The translations under genes were made by a program, and so were the position numbers. DNA of 22,983 bases from Lachnospira sp. UBA2821 (GTDB taxonomy: Bacteria; Bacillota; Clostridia; Lachnospirales; Lachnospiraceae). The DNA is taken from assembly GCA_002351535.1 (NCBI GenBank), contig DEGR01000071.1:1-22983 (forward strand), in the 5' to 3' direction. Below the pieces are notes generated by a model. The model ran no database searches, was not told the origin of the DNA, and saw nothing but the letters and a program-made list of their open reading frames with translations. Positions 1-8,617 of the stretch are shown here, in pieces; within the stretch, counting starts at the first letter, position 1, and the number at the start of each line of letters is the position of its first letter.

Positions 1-41
1 TAAATGTTCATACCAAGTATATTATTATATATAAAAGGGAA

Positions 42-55
42 TGAATATTAATTAA
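42..55. promoter_or_regulatory. possible ArgR (ARG box) operator upstream of argG
   Basis: An imperfect palindrome TGAATATTAATTAA lies about 55 bases upstream of the argG start, in a very AT-rich leader. It resembles one ARG box: the left half TGAAT matches, while the right half ATTAA departs from ATTCA by one base. An arginine repressor site is expected in front of argG, but AT-rich DNA throws up such matches easily and no second clear box is visible. A TATAAT-like -10 lies just downstream, around 64-78. Weak call. Confidence 0.3.
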
Positions 56-110
56 TTTAAAGTTATATAATTATTATACAGCCGAACGGCAGAACGGAGG
101 ACATTTAATA

Positions 111-1334
111 ATGAAAGAAAAAGTTGTACTTGCTTATTCAGGCGGACTTGATACTACTGCTATCATCCCTTGGTTAAAAGAAAATTATGATTACGATGTT
201 GTATGTGTGTGTATAGACTGTGGACAGGAAAGTGAACTGGACGGACTCGATGAAAGAGCTAAAGCCAGTGGTGCTGCTAAATTATACATAGAAGATGTTG
301 TTGATGAATTCTGTGATGAATACATCGTTCCATGTGTACAGGCACATGCTGTATATGAGAATAAATATTTATTAGGTACATCTATGGCAAGACCGGTTAT
401 TGCAAAACGTCTCGTTGAGATTGCTCGTAAAGAAGGTGCTGTTGCAATATGTCATGGTGCCACAGGTAAAGGAAATGATCAGATTCGTTTTGAGCTTGCA
501 ATCAAAGCTCTTGCTCCTGATATTAAGATTATTGCTGCATGGAGAGATAAAAACTGGAACATGGATTCCCGTGAATCTGAGATTGAATTCTGTAAAGCCC
601 ATGGCATCAATCTTCCATTTGCTGCTGATTCAAGCTACAGCCGTGACCGTAACATATGGCACATAAGCCATGAAGGTCTCGAACTCGAAGACCCTGCTAA
701 TGAGCCTAACTATGAACACTTACTCGTTCTCGGCAACACACCTGAGAAAGCTCCTGATGAAGTTGAATATGTTACTATGACATTTGAAAAAGGTGTTCCA
801 AAAACTGTTAACGGTAAGGCCATGAAAGTGTCTGATATAATTCGTGAACTTAACAGACTTGGTGGAAAACATGGTATTGGAATTATCGATATCGTAGAAA
901 ACAGAGTTGTAGGAATGAAGTCACGTGGCGTATATGAGACTCCGGGCGGAACTATACTTTACGAAGCACACCAGCAGTTAGAGGAGCTTATCCTTGACCG
1001 TGAAACATATGAGCTTAAAGAAGAAATGGGTAACAAACTTGCCCAGATAGTATACGAAGGAAAATGGTTCTCTCCTAGAAGAGAAGCTGTACAGGCTTTC
1101 ATTGAGTCTACACAGGAATATGTTACAGGTGAAGTTAAATTCAAACTTTACAAAGGTAACATCATTAAAGCCGGAACAACATCTCCATATTCTCTTTACA
1201 ATGAGTCAATCGCAAGCTTTACAACCGGTGATATGTATGATCATCATGATGCTGAAGGATTTATTAATCTCTTTGGTCTTTCAACAAAAGTACGTGCTAT
1301 GAAGATGGCAGAAGTAAAAAATAATGGTAAATAA
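111..1334 (+). CDS. argG: argininosuccinate synthase
   Basis: Joins citrulline and aspartate with ATP to give argininosuccinate, the penultimate step of arginine synthesis; cytoplasmic. The 407-residue product has the usual family length. The N-terminal ATP pyrophosphatase loop SGGLDT is at residues 10-15, followed by the family blocks TSMARPVIAKRL, CHGATGKGNDQIRFE and YSRDRNIWHISHEG. The start is supported by a GGAGG ribosome site at 96-100. It is the only + strand gene here; argH is not adjacent, so it looks monocistronic, converging on the large secreted-protein gene and sharing a terminator with it. A possible ArgR box lies upstream. No anomaly seen. Confidence 0.97.
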   Translation: MKEKVVLAYSGGLDTTAIIPWLKENYDYDVVCVCIDCGQESELDGLDERAKASGAAKLYIEDVVDEFCDEYIVPCVQAHAVYENKYLLGTSMARPVIAKRLVEIARKEGAVAICHGATGKGNDQIRFELAIKALAPDIKIIAAWRDKNWNMDSRESEIEFCKAHGINLPFAADSSYSRDRNIWHISHEGLELEDPANEPNYEHLLVLGNTPEKAPDEVEYVTMTFEKGVPKTVNGKAMKVSDIIRELNRLGGKHGIGIIDIVENRVVGMKSRGVYETPGGTILYEAHQQLEELILDRETYELKEEMGNKLAQIVYEGKWFSPRREAVQAFIESTQEYVTGEVKFKLYKGNIIKAGTTSPYSLYNESIASFTTGDMYDHHDAEGFINLFGLSTKVRAMKMAEVKNNGK

Positions 1335-1367
1335 GTTCTAACCTAATACAAATATATATCCAAGAAC

Positions 1368-1435
1368 AAAAAGTTGAAGTATACATAAGCAGACACGATT
1401 TCAAAGTGTCTGCCTATATAATACTTCAACTTTTT
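1368..1435. terminator. bidirectional intrinsic terminator between argG and the secreted-protein gene
   Basis: A perfect 15-bp outer stem (1368-1382 with 1421-1435) encloses an 8-bp inner stem GCAGACAC/GTGTCTGC (1389-1396 with 1406-1413). The outer stem begins with five A and ends with five T, so either strand gives a hairpin followed by a U-run. It sits between the argG stop and the convergent stop at 1474 and can serve both genes. Confidence 0.9.
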
Positions 1436-1473
1436 AATTTCAATATATTTTTAAACTCATGAATTTGAACTTT

Positions 1474-4400
1474 TTATTTTCTAACTACTTTCACTGTACA
1501 TGTAGCTTTCTTTCCATTAGCCGTAATAACGGTTATCTTCGCAGTACCTGCCTTTTTGGCAACTATCTTGCCTTTATTATTTACAGTTGCAACTTTAGTA
1601 TTGCTCGATTTATACAAATATGTTGTATACGTCTTCTTTGGAATCTTAGGCTTTACAGTATATGTTTTCTTTATTACAAGCGTTATCCTGTTTTTATTTA
1701 ATGTCACTTTTGATGGTGCAGCTTTAATCTTAACTTTACATTTTACTGACTTGCCATCAGATGTTTTTACCGTAATCGTAGCAGTTCCTGATTTTTTTGC
1801 GGTTACCGTTCCGTCTGAACTTACTTTTGCTATTTTTGAGTTTGAACTCTTCCATGACACTGATACTTTTTTTCCATATTTCTTTACTGTAACTTTCAAC
1901 TTAAGTTTTCCACCCACAACCATTGATGCAGATTTTTTATTAATTGTAATCTTTGTTTCTTTAGGTGCACTGTCTGACCCTTTTGTTGTCTCTGTCTCTG
2001 TTTTAGTTGTGACATCTTCATCAGGCTTTGTTGTAACACCGGTCTCTGATTCTTTCGTTGTCTCTGTCATAACATCGGTTGTCGGCTCTTTCGTTGTCTC
2101 TATCGTAACACCGGTTGTCGGCTCTTTTGTCGTCTCCGTTGTAACATCAGTTGTCGGCTCTTTTGTCGTCTCCGTTGTAGCATCAGTTGACGGCTCTTTC
2201 GTTGTCTCCGTTGTAATATCTGTTACAGACTCCTTTGTTGTCTCTGTATCTGTGTCTGTTTCTCTTTCTCTGTTAAATGCTTCTACTTCCTCTTTGGATT
2301 CACTCGCTCTTACCGTTACAACGTCAGATATAACAGTTCTTGTTACTGACTGATAATCCTGTGATATTAAACATCTGTATTCATATCCTGATTCACTCAT
2401 AGGAACAGACGGAATGTTAAGTGTATTGGTTAAAGCACTTTCACTATCAATGTCTTTGAACAATTCATCAGCACTTTTTCTAACCTGCCACTGATATTTA
2501 ATTGGTTTTACACTTTCAGCTATTCTCTTAACAGACACTTTTAATTCAGCAGGTGCATCTGCCAATACTAATTGGTCAGACGGTTGTTTTATAATATCCG
2601 GTGCACCTTCACCCGGTTTATACATTGTTCTGCAATTTATAGGAAGACTATATTCACATTTAATATCATTCAAATCAGTCTCGCCCTTCGTAACAGTACG
2701 GATTTCAAATGTGTAAGCTGTTCCCGGTGCCAGATCATCGATGACATATGCTATACGGCCCGCAGGTATTATATCTGTTATATTCTTTTTAGAAGAATCA
2801 TCCTGCACCATATCAATAACATAACCTTCCACATCATTCATTCTATCAGGAGTGTCCCATGTAATTGTAACAGCAGACTGTGTTGTATCAGCCACATTAA
2901 TATTCTTTGGAAGTGCTGCGGGTGATACCTGATTTTTTACAAGATATCCAAGAACAATGCAATCATTTCCATTGACAGATGCATCCCATTTTCCAAATCT
3001 CCAGTTAAATGAATAATTATCCGATGGAGATGACGCAACTGTTCCCTCAAAGCTTGTTCCTGATGTGTCAGTATATGCTATTCCTTTATTTGTCTCGGCG
3101 GACATTGTAACTCCTGCAACTACACCCATAACTTTGAATTTTGTTTCCATATCTATAGCCGTTCCAAAACTATATGTTTTTGTCTTACTCTCAGATGTGT
3201 CTATATTTTGTGAAATAGTATTACCGGCACCAAATCCGGCATTTACAAATCCATCTGTTGAAGCATTTGACTGAATCATCTGACCGCCATCAAAATTACG
3301 GTATCCTGATGAATCCGATGCATAACTATATGGATTCCCCGGTGTATTTGTCAAAATATTACCATCTATCTTTTCTAATCCTTCGTTCTCAGCAACCTGA
3401 TCATATTTTTCAGTTGTAACAAGACTCATACGTGGTTCATCAGGAATACATATGTAATATGGTGTCCAATATCCTTCAACAGTTGTGCCATAATCTACGT
3501 CAATCTCCTTCTTTTTAACCTGATTATCTGCTGACCTGTATGTTATCTCAACATTTTTTTCATCAATAACCTTTTCAAACGAATTAACTGCATTATAACT
3601 ATTTATATACTTATTATATTCATATTTTGCCTTATCTAAGTTTCCTGATTCGGCCGCCTCTCTATAATTTTCATAATATGTATTACATTCCTGTGTCATC
3701 TGCATATATTCATTTTCCGTTGGAAGAGTGTATGTAGGAATATACATCCAGTATTTATATCTCTTATATGGCGTCATTGAAAGAACAACACTATTATTTA
3801 ACGGACTTGCATTGTATGTTGTTCCATGCTCAACTTCTTTTGAAATCTCTTCCCCATAGCCTGCATTTACGGATGCTTCCAGATTAAACTCAATACCTGC
3901 AACATCTGCAAGACCAAAGAAACTAAAATCCTGCTCGAAGCCTGCAATTACCCCTGCTGATACATTAAACTCTGTATTCCGGCTGCTTCCTGTAGCTTTA
4001 GTTTTACCAAAAGCTGTTCCTCCGTTTGTTGAATAGTTTCCATCAAGACTTTCAATATCCGCATAATATGGAGAAGCCTGCAATACCGCAACTACACTCG
4101 GGTCACTAAAATAATAGTCACTTCCTGCATATTCCACAATTGTTCCGTCATTATCATAATCCAAGGCACAGATTGCAGTAAAACTATCAAATCTTTCACT
4201 TGCAGATACTTTATCCTTATGTGTTACACTATATTTTCCTGTAGCATTTGCATCGGAGATTCTTGATAATACTGATATGTCACATTCGAAAAATGCTGTT
4301 GAGTCATTAGCAATTTCCGGTTTTGTCATATTATCTACACTGTATTTTCCATTAAATACTACTGCAGCTAATTGTTCCTTTCCCTGTGCATTACCGTCAA

Positions 4401-5919
4401 AGTTTCCTGCTACTGCATATGAAACACGTGAATATACGGTTTTATCATCACTTTGTCTTAGATTCACATATCCATTATCATTAGTAAAACGATTCTTTGA
4501 TGCCTCTGTAAGAACTGAAGAACCATTAACCGGCATTGTATATATCTCTGTAACACCTGCATTATAATATGTATTAAATGCATCTGAATCAGGTGTTCCG
4601 CTTTCATATATGAATGTTGAATCACCTATAAAAAGGGTATCCCCATATCCATTTCCTCTGGTTGCAAATGCCTGCACAGCCAGAGGCTCAAACACCTCAT
4701 CCTTTATAAATGCCGTATTACATCTTCTGATATAATCAGATGGTTTCACAGAATATGGTATACCACCATATAATGCCTCATATTCTTTTGTCGTATAATT
4801 ATAACCAAACTGGACTATCTCATAGTAATTAGCTAAAATTCCTCCCTGCCAGAATGAAGCATATACACCGACAATCACTTCATCATGACCGTCATTATTC
4901 AAATCTCCTACAGTCAGTCCTGCAAAAATAACAGACTGCATCACTCTGTTCGCTACTGTTGCATCATTTGTCACACCGTAATCATTTCCCGTAAATGCAA
5001 GTCTCCTCGAAAATTGTTTTTGTAACATATTTTCTTTAAAATCATATATTGCAAAGTATGAGCCATAATTATTTACGGCAATTGTCTCACTATATACTTC
5101 GTTTGGTGAAGATGTGGCTAACATTTCTTCTGTTCCATCTCCATCAACATCAGCCATCTCTATATCAACTATCTGCGGTAATGATTTATTTGCTTCTAAC
5201 TCATATTCTTTATCGATAATTTCTGCCGCTATCTCTGTCATCTTTATATCATTTCCTCTAATTTCCACATCATATATCACTACAGCAGAATTATTATAAC
5301 CACTATTGCCTGAAGTTATTGTATACTCTTCGGATGGTCTGTACAAAGCTAATTCATCTTTTCCATCTCCATCAATGTCACCTGATGCCAATACTATAAA
5401 TGCTCCTGCATACCGTTGTTTTATTTGTGATGATTTTATATTGTATGACATTGAAAACTCATACTTCTCACCTGTTTTGGCATTTATAAAATGAAGATTT
5501 GCATTTTTTAAATCTGACAATAACGATGTCTCTGCCACTGTATCATCATATCCGTCTCCATCCAGGTCAAGTGCCGCCATTCTTGAACTTACATAAGGGT
5601 TATTCTCCAATGATATATATGATGACTGGCTGTCGAGCTTCGAATCATCTAAAATATCCGATGTTTTATCATTCTCATCCTGATTATAATAATTATATAA
5701 TATATTGCTTTCTCCATTTTTCCTTGATGCAACCATTAACTCAGAAGTAACATTAAGGTTTTTATCTGTCCCTATTGCCGGTGTCAGTGGATTACTGTCC
5801 TTGTTATCATCAGTAATCATAGTTGTATTAAATCCCAGCCCGTTCTTATATACACTGTCTGCGTACTTCTGATTTGGTTTTGAAGGCTCGGGGGTATTCT
5901 CAACAGCATTTCCATTCAT
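1474..5919 (-). CDS. large secreted multidomain protein, downstream part (FG-GAP, FN3, Ig-like, Thr-rich, Big_2)
   Basis: No specific function is recognised. In 1481 residues: FG-GAP/VCBS-like calcium-binding motifs of the DxDxDGxD type near residues 118, 181, 257, 339 and a weaker one near 587; a Gly/Ser/Thr-rich region with alternating polarity at about 630-1000; a fibronectin type III domain at about 1003-1090; an Ig-like domain at about 1107-1204; a Thr/Glu-rich linker of 12-residue repeats at about 1227-1297; and two Big_2-like domains at about 1321-1398 and 1402-1481. There is no signal peptide at this start, no LPxTG and no transmembrane anchor. The ATG at 5919 is simply the first Met in frame. 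The same frame is open upstream and carries the missing second half of a CxxC module, so this is almost certainly the 3' part of the gene beginning at 6698. Role is likely extracellular binding or adhesion (inference). Confidence 0.85.
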   Translation of the reverse strand: MNGNAVENTPEPSKPNQKYADSVYKNGLGFNTTMITDDNKDSNPLTPAIGTDKNLNVTSELMVASRKNGESNILYNYYNQDENDKTSDILDDSKLDSQSSYISLENNPYVSSRMAALDLDGDGYDDTVAETSLLSDLKNANLHFINAKTGEKYEFSMSYNIKSSQIKQRYAGAFIVLASGDIDGDGKDELALYRPSEEYTITSGNSGYNNSAVVIYDVEIRGNDIKMTEIAAEIIDKEYELEANKSLPQIVDIEMADVDGDGTEEMLATSSPNEVYSETIAVNNYGSYFAIYDFKENMLQKQFSRRLAFTGNDYGVTNDATVANRVMQSVIFAGLTVGDLNNDGHDEVIVGVYASFWQGGILANYYEIVQFGYNYTTKEYEALYGGIPYSVKPSDYIRRCNTAFIKDEVFEPLAVQAFATRGNGYGDTLFIGDSTFIYESGTPDSDAFNTYYNAGVTEIYTMPVNGSSVLTEASKNRFTNDNGYVNLRQSDDKTVYSRVSYAVAGNFDGNAQGKEQLAAVVFNGKYSVDNMTKPEIANDSTAFFECDISVLSRISDANATGKYSVTHKDKVSASERFDSFTAICALDYDNDGTIVEYAGSDYYFSDPSVVAVLQASPYYADIESLDGNYSTNGGTAFGKTKATGSSRNTEFNVSAGVIAGFEQDFSFFGLADVAGIEFNLEASVNAGYGEEISKEVEHGTTYNASPLNNSVVLSMTPYKRYKYWMYIPTYTLPTENEYMQMTQECNTYYENYREAAESGNLDKAKYEYNKYINSYNAVNSFEKVIDEKNVEITYRSADNQVKKKEIDVDYGTTVEGYWTPYYICIPDEPRMSLVTTEKYDQVAENEGLEKIDGNILTNTPGNPYSYASDSSGYRNFDGGQMIQSNASTDGFVNAGFGAGNTISQNIDTSESKTKTYSFGTAIDMETKFKVMGVVAGVTMSAETNKGIAYTDTSGTSFEGTVASSPSDNYSFNWRFGKWDASVNGNDCIVLGYLVKNQVSPAALPKNINVADTTQSAVTITWDTPDRMNDVEGYVIDMVQDDSSKKNITDIIPAGRIAYVIDDLAPGTAYTFEIRTVTKGETDLNDIKCEYSLPINCRTMYKPGEGAPDIIKQPSDQLVLADAPAELKVSVKRIAESVKPIKYQWQVRKSADELFKDIDSESALTNTLNIPSVPMSESGYEYRCLISQDYQSVTRTVISDVVTVRASESKEEVEAFNRERETDTDTETTKESVTDITTETTKEPSTDATTETTKEPTTDVTTETTKEPTTGVTIETTKEPTTDVMTETTKESETGVTTKPDEDVTTKTETETTKGSDSAPKETKITINKKSASMVVGGKLKLKVTVKKYGKKVSVSWKSSNSKIAKVSSDGTVTAKKSGTATITVKTSDGKSVKCKVKIKAAPSKVTLNKNRITLVIKKTYTVKPKIPKKTYTTYLYKSSNTKVATVNNKGKIVAKKAGTAKITVITANGKKATCTVKVVRK
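2029..2241 (-). repeat. 36-bp in-frame tandem repeat encoding a Thr-rich linker
   Basis: About six degenerate copies of a 36-bp unit encode TTKEPTTDVTTE-like 12-mers (residues about 1227-1297 of the downstream ORF), separating the Ig-like domain from the C-terminal Big_2 pair. Such Thr/Pro/Glu linkers are common spacers in clostridial surface proteins. The period is a multiple of three, so copy-number changes would alter linker length without breaking the frame. Confidence 0.85.
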
Positions 5920-5969
5920 GTCAAAATATTCTTTTTTAATATAACTGCAATTTTTGCATGTAAATATTT

Positions 5970-5982
5970 TTACACCATTTTG
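5970..5982 (-). other. frameshift site and premature TAA
   Basis: On the - strand the text is AGC AAA ATG GTG TAA, with the stop at 5970-5972. Adding one A to the AAAA run at 5978-5981 gives AGC AAA AAT GGT GTA AAA and continues the frame into the 1481-residue ORF, 20 codons before its first Met. The site is not a canonical X XXY YYZ slippery heptamer in the zero frame, so programmed -1 recoding is not favoured. Confidence 0.75.
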
Positions 5983-6698
5983 CTTTCTGTAGCTTCTTTT
6001 GCTATAACACCTTCTCCAAAATCATGCTTAACCGTCTTTATCTGCTCAGTTTTTGTTTTTGCACAGTATGTACACTTATATATCCTGTATCCATTTTTTA
6101 CACATGTAGGTTGTTTTTCCTCTATACACTTTTCCCATACGTGTTCATGTACACCATAAGTAACATTAATATATCTTGCATTTCCATTTGCATTAAAATT
6201 CTGTATATTATTGCCTGATATATTTTTCACACTACCTGTCCCTGATGTATCAGTAACACTGATTGTCTGTAGACCTATATTAGAATCCGCATTTTTCTTA
6301 TAATATAAGTACACATAATCTCCGCCGGCTCCTTTATTAAAGTCGCCATTTCCCGCCTTTACCGTCACCATACTATAACCTTCAGGTGCAGAAGATGAAT
6401 TACTTGCCACAACATCCGTTATGGCATTTGTAATATCTGTTGTTGTCTTATAACCTATGTAAACATAATCAGAACCGGAACCGGCCCCGGAATTGATATC
6501 AACATCAATGATATTATATCCGTTAAGTCCTGATTTCGCCCTGTTCATATCACTGTCAGACGACACCGCAATCTCACTTATATATGTATTACTGTCTTCC
6601 TGTGCTGATTTAACGTATGTCAATGATGACATATCAAATGATATAACCATAATTACTGCCAACAATATACTCATGCTTTTTTTTATCTTTTTTCCCAA
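5970..6698 (-). CDS. secreted protein N-terminal part: signal peptide, three-fold beta-prism-like repeat, CxxC module
   Basis: This 242-residue ORF starts at TTG (6698) behind a strong AAGGAGGG site. A Lys-rich stretch and hydrophobic core (about residues 1-32) form a signal peptide. Repeats GYNIIDVDINSGAGSGSDYVYIGYK-type at 60-84 and 108-134 and a shorter third at 167-182 share the pattern N-x-GAGG-DYVYLYYK, which I associate with MABP-like beta-prism folds (family call tentative). Then follows an HEHVWEKC...C...KCTYC segment (184-212). The ORF ends abruptly with ATESKMV right after a poly-A run, and the following coding continues in another frame. It begins 32 bases after the stop of the aspartoacylase-like gene, so all three genes are probably cotranscribed. 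Confidence 0.8.
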   Translation of the reverse strand: MGKKIKKSMSILLAVIMVISFDMSSLTYVKSAQEDSNTYISEIAVSSDSDMNRAKSGLNGYNIIDVDINSGAGSGSDYVYIGYKTTTDITNAITDVVASNSSSAPEGYSMVTVKAGNGDFNKGAGGDYVYLYYKKNADSNIGLQTISVTDTSGTGSVKNISGNNIQNFNANGNARYINVTYGVHEHVWEKCIEEKQPTCVKNGYRIYKCTYCAKTKTEQIKTVKHDFGEGVIAKEATESKMV

Positions 6699-6730
6699 TA
6701 TTATGCCCTCCTTTTTATACCCTTTGTTAT

Positions 6731-7666
6731 TTATTCGTGTATTCTTCTTACTATCCTGTAAATTACATCAGATTCATTTACAAGCGGCTCTCTCTGCTGG
6801 AAAAATATTATTCCATCTGTAGGTGCAATCACCGTCTCTTTTACTTCTCCAACAAAAGGGTCTATAACTTCCGCTATAGGCTCTCCATATTTTACTTCTT
6901 TTCCTATATCTTTAAGTCTCCTTAATATTCCTCCTTTCCCTGCATATACATTTGTAAGAGATTCTTCATTGATTACATGGCTGATGTATCCGCTAAGACA
7001 ATCATAACGTAATATTCCCATTCTTGTCATAAATCTTAGAACTGCAGACACGCTCTGTCCTGCCCGTTCTTCATTTATTGTCTCATTGTATCCTGAATAT
7101 ACTGAAAATGCTGCTGTCATATCATTCTGCCAGTTGTAGTTGAGTGTTGTTGTATCTATAGGCTGTGGCTTTCTCACAACGACAAAAGGAAGACCAAAAA
7201 GATTTGCAAGAGATGTATTCTGATATCCCGTATCCATCATTCTCACATGTGGCATAAATTCACCATCTACATAAAATGACGCAAACTGTATTCCAAATGT
7301 ATAATCCTTTACATAATCCATAAGCCTCTTTGCAATTCTTTCATTAGTCTTTCCCATCTCCCGTCCCGGAAAAGCCCTGTTAATGTCTTCATCCTCAACT
7401 CCCCAGAATTTTCTGCTTGTATTAAGTGCATACGGATTCAATGTAGGGATTACAAGAATCTTTTTATTAGCACTTATGTTTCCATTATGCTCAAGTTCCA
7501 CGAGTCTTTTAACAAGCTGTGAGCATATATATGTCTGCTGAATCTCTGTTCCTCTCATAGAACCTATAATACAGGCTGCCTCCTGTCCCTTGCCAAATGT
7601 GTAACCATGTACAACCATGTCATCCCTGTATGGAGATTTAATTCTGAATACTTCTACCTGTCTCAC
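6731..7666 (-). CDS. aspartoacylase/succinylglutamate desuccinylase-family paralogue lacking metal and catalytic residues
   Basis: A 311-residue protein homologous along its length to its upstream neighbour, with the same layout: peptidase-M14-like N-terminal domain, DxNRxFPG-type motif (EDINRAFPG, residues 93-101), and a C-terminal biotinyl-lipoyl-like beta barrel (about 235-311). Compared with the neighbour, the zinc motif HGDE is RGTE (R38), the second zinc His is F128, and the catalytic Glu is Y190. As a hydrolase it should therefore be inactive. Start is GTG at 7666 with an AAGAGGTGG site, overlapping the upstream stop as GTGA. It is either a partner subunit or regulator of the active paralogue, or a binding protein (inference). 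The stop lies 32 bases before the secreted-protein start. Confidence 0.85.
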   Translation of the reverse strand: MRQVEVFRIKSPYRDDMVVHGYTFGKGQEAACIIGSMRGTEIQQTYICSQLVKRLVELEHNGNISANKKILVIPTLNPYALNTSRKFWGVEDEDINRAFPGREMGKTNERIAKRLMDYVKDYTFGIQFASFYVDGEFMPHVRMMDTGYQNTSLANLFGLPFVVVRKPQPIDTTTLNYNWQNDMTAAFSVYSGYNETINEERAGQSVSAVLRFMTRMGILRYDCLSGYISHVINEESLTNVYAGKGGILRRLKDIGKEVKYGEPIAEVIDPFVGEVKETVIAPTDGIIFFQQREPLVNESDVIYRIVRRIHE

Positions 7667-8604
7667 TTTTCCACCTCTTGTACTAATATTCGTGCCAACA
7701 ATGCGCCCTCATACACCATTGGAAACTCTCTTACAGTAAATAAAATTCCATCATTTGGTGCTATTATTTCCTGCACAACTTCATTTTTATTTACATCAAT
7801 AATCTTTCCTATACACTGTCCCTTTTTCACTCTTCCAAATTTATTCATGGAATTAATAAATAATCCCGCTTTATCTGCCCTCATAAAATCTATCGACGAA
7901 TCATCGCATACAGGTGTATCATCATGATGGACTGCTTCACCTTCCCATATTCCAAAATATTTCATAACATTAAATATTCCGTCAACAATTCTATCTCCGT
8001 ATTTTGTATTAATTGTGTTACCTACACCACACTCAACCGTAAATGCCGGCACACCTATACAGTTCATACTGTGAACAAGTGTAGATGCTGCCACACTTGG
8101 ACATGGATTTTTCCATATCAGATTAGCCGGCATAAGTTTTGCATATTCCATAAGACCGGCTGCAAATTCCTCATTAATTCTGACCTGCAGGCTCTCCCTC
8201 GTAAAAATATCACTGCCATGAACATCGATACACACCGATGCCCCCGCTATATCTTCTATTAGGGCATATGCTACTCTTTCCATCATAGACCCATCAGGCG
8301 AACCCGGAAAGATGTGATTCATATCAAGCCTTTCTTTTGGAATTGTATGTATTGCATTATCAAGTCCCAACAGATTTACTGCCGGATAAATGTCAACAAC
8401 TCCTTTTAGTTTATCTCTTTCATTTTCAATCCTTCTGGTTAATTCATAGCAGATATACTGTCCCTCCATCTCATCACCATGAATTCCCGTAACTATCGAC
8501 ATCCTGCTGCTATTTTTAATGTCCTCTGTATTTGATATCCTGTTTCTTAAAAGTTTAATATGCTCTCCTACCGGAAGCTCCATACTAAATATTGTATCAT
8601 ACAT
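7663..8604 (-). CDS. succinylglutamate desuccinylase/aspartoacylase-family zinc hydrolase
   Basis: A 313-residue member of the AstE/AspA (M14-like) family, which hydrolyses N-acyl amino acids or related amides; the substrate cannot be read from sequence. The zinc ligands are H42 and E45 in GIHGDEMEG, plus H129 in CIDVHGSD. MNHIFPG (95-101) is the substrate-binding motif, and E191 in FTVECGVG is the probable general base/acid. The C-terminal ~75 residues form the usual beta-barrel domain. No signal peptide. ATG at 8604 has a modest AAAGG site; the Met at codon 8 is an alternative. The gene leads a tight cluster: it overlaps the next paralogue by 4 bases. It begins just downstream (on - strand) of a palindromic repeat element. 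arg/ast catabolic genes are absent nearby, so an AstE role in arginine breakdown is not supported. Confidence 0.88.
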   Translation of the reverse strand: MYDTIFSMELPVGEHIKLLRNRISNTEDIKNSSRMSIVTGIHGDEMEGQYICYELTRRIENERDKLKGVVDIYPAVNLLGLDNAIHTIPKERLDMNHIFPGSPDGSMMERVAYALIEDIAGASVCIDVHGSDIFTRESLQVRINEEFAAGLMEYAKLMPANLIWKNPCPSVAASTLVHSMNCIGVPAFTVECGVGNTINTKYGDRIVDGIFNVMKYFGIWEGEAVHHDDTPVCDDSSIDFMRADKAGLFINSMNKFGRVKKGQCIGKIIDVNKNEVVQEIIAPNDGILFTVREFPMVYEGALLARILVQEVEK

Positions 8605-8617
8605 ATATAAATACCTT

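Larger units (their letters stand above)
1474..6698 (-). pseudogene. reconstructed full-length secreted protein gene, interrupted by a -1 frameshift
   Basis: The ORFs at 5970-6698 and 1474-5919 fit together as one gene of about 1741 codons if a single A is restored in the AAAA run (- strand) at 5978-5981. The joined reading then goes ...ATESKNGVKIFTCKNCSYI..., completing a second CxxC pair that mirrors the first (KCTYC) just upstream. The joined protein has a signal peptide, a three-fold repeat resembling a beta-prism, CxxC modules, FG-GAP repeats, FN3, Ig, linker and Big_2 domains. Whether the break is a true mutation, a phase-variable or recoded site, or a sequencing or assembly error cannot be told here. 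Confidence 0.75.

Noticed and set aside
1556..2353. A 265-codon + strand ORF opposite the secreted-protein gene
   Set aside because: It is the antisense of the Thr-rich repeat and Big_2 region. Its repetitive Val/Ser composition is a by-product of Thr/Glu codons on the other strand, and it has no ribosome site.
5970..5982. Programmed -1 ribosomal frameshifting
   Set aside because: The zero-frame text C AAA ATG is not a canonical slippery heptamer, the A-run is only four long, and I see no strong stem-loop at the usual downstream distance. Kept only as a remote possibility.
7663..8604. Assignment as AstE of arginine succinyltransferase catabolism
   Set aside because: argG is far away and on the other strand, and no ast genes are present, so only the family name is justified.
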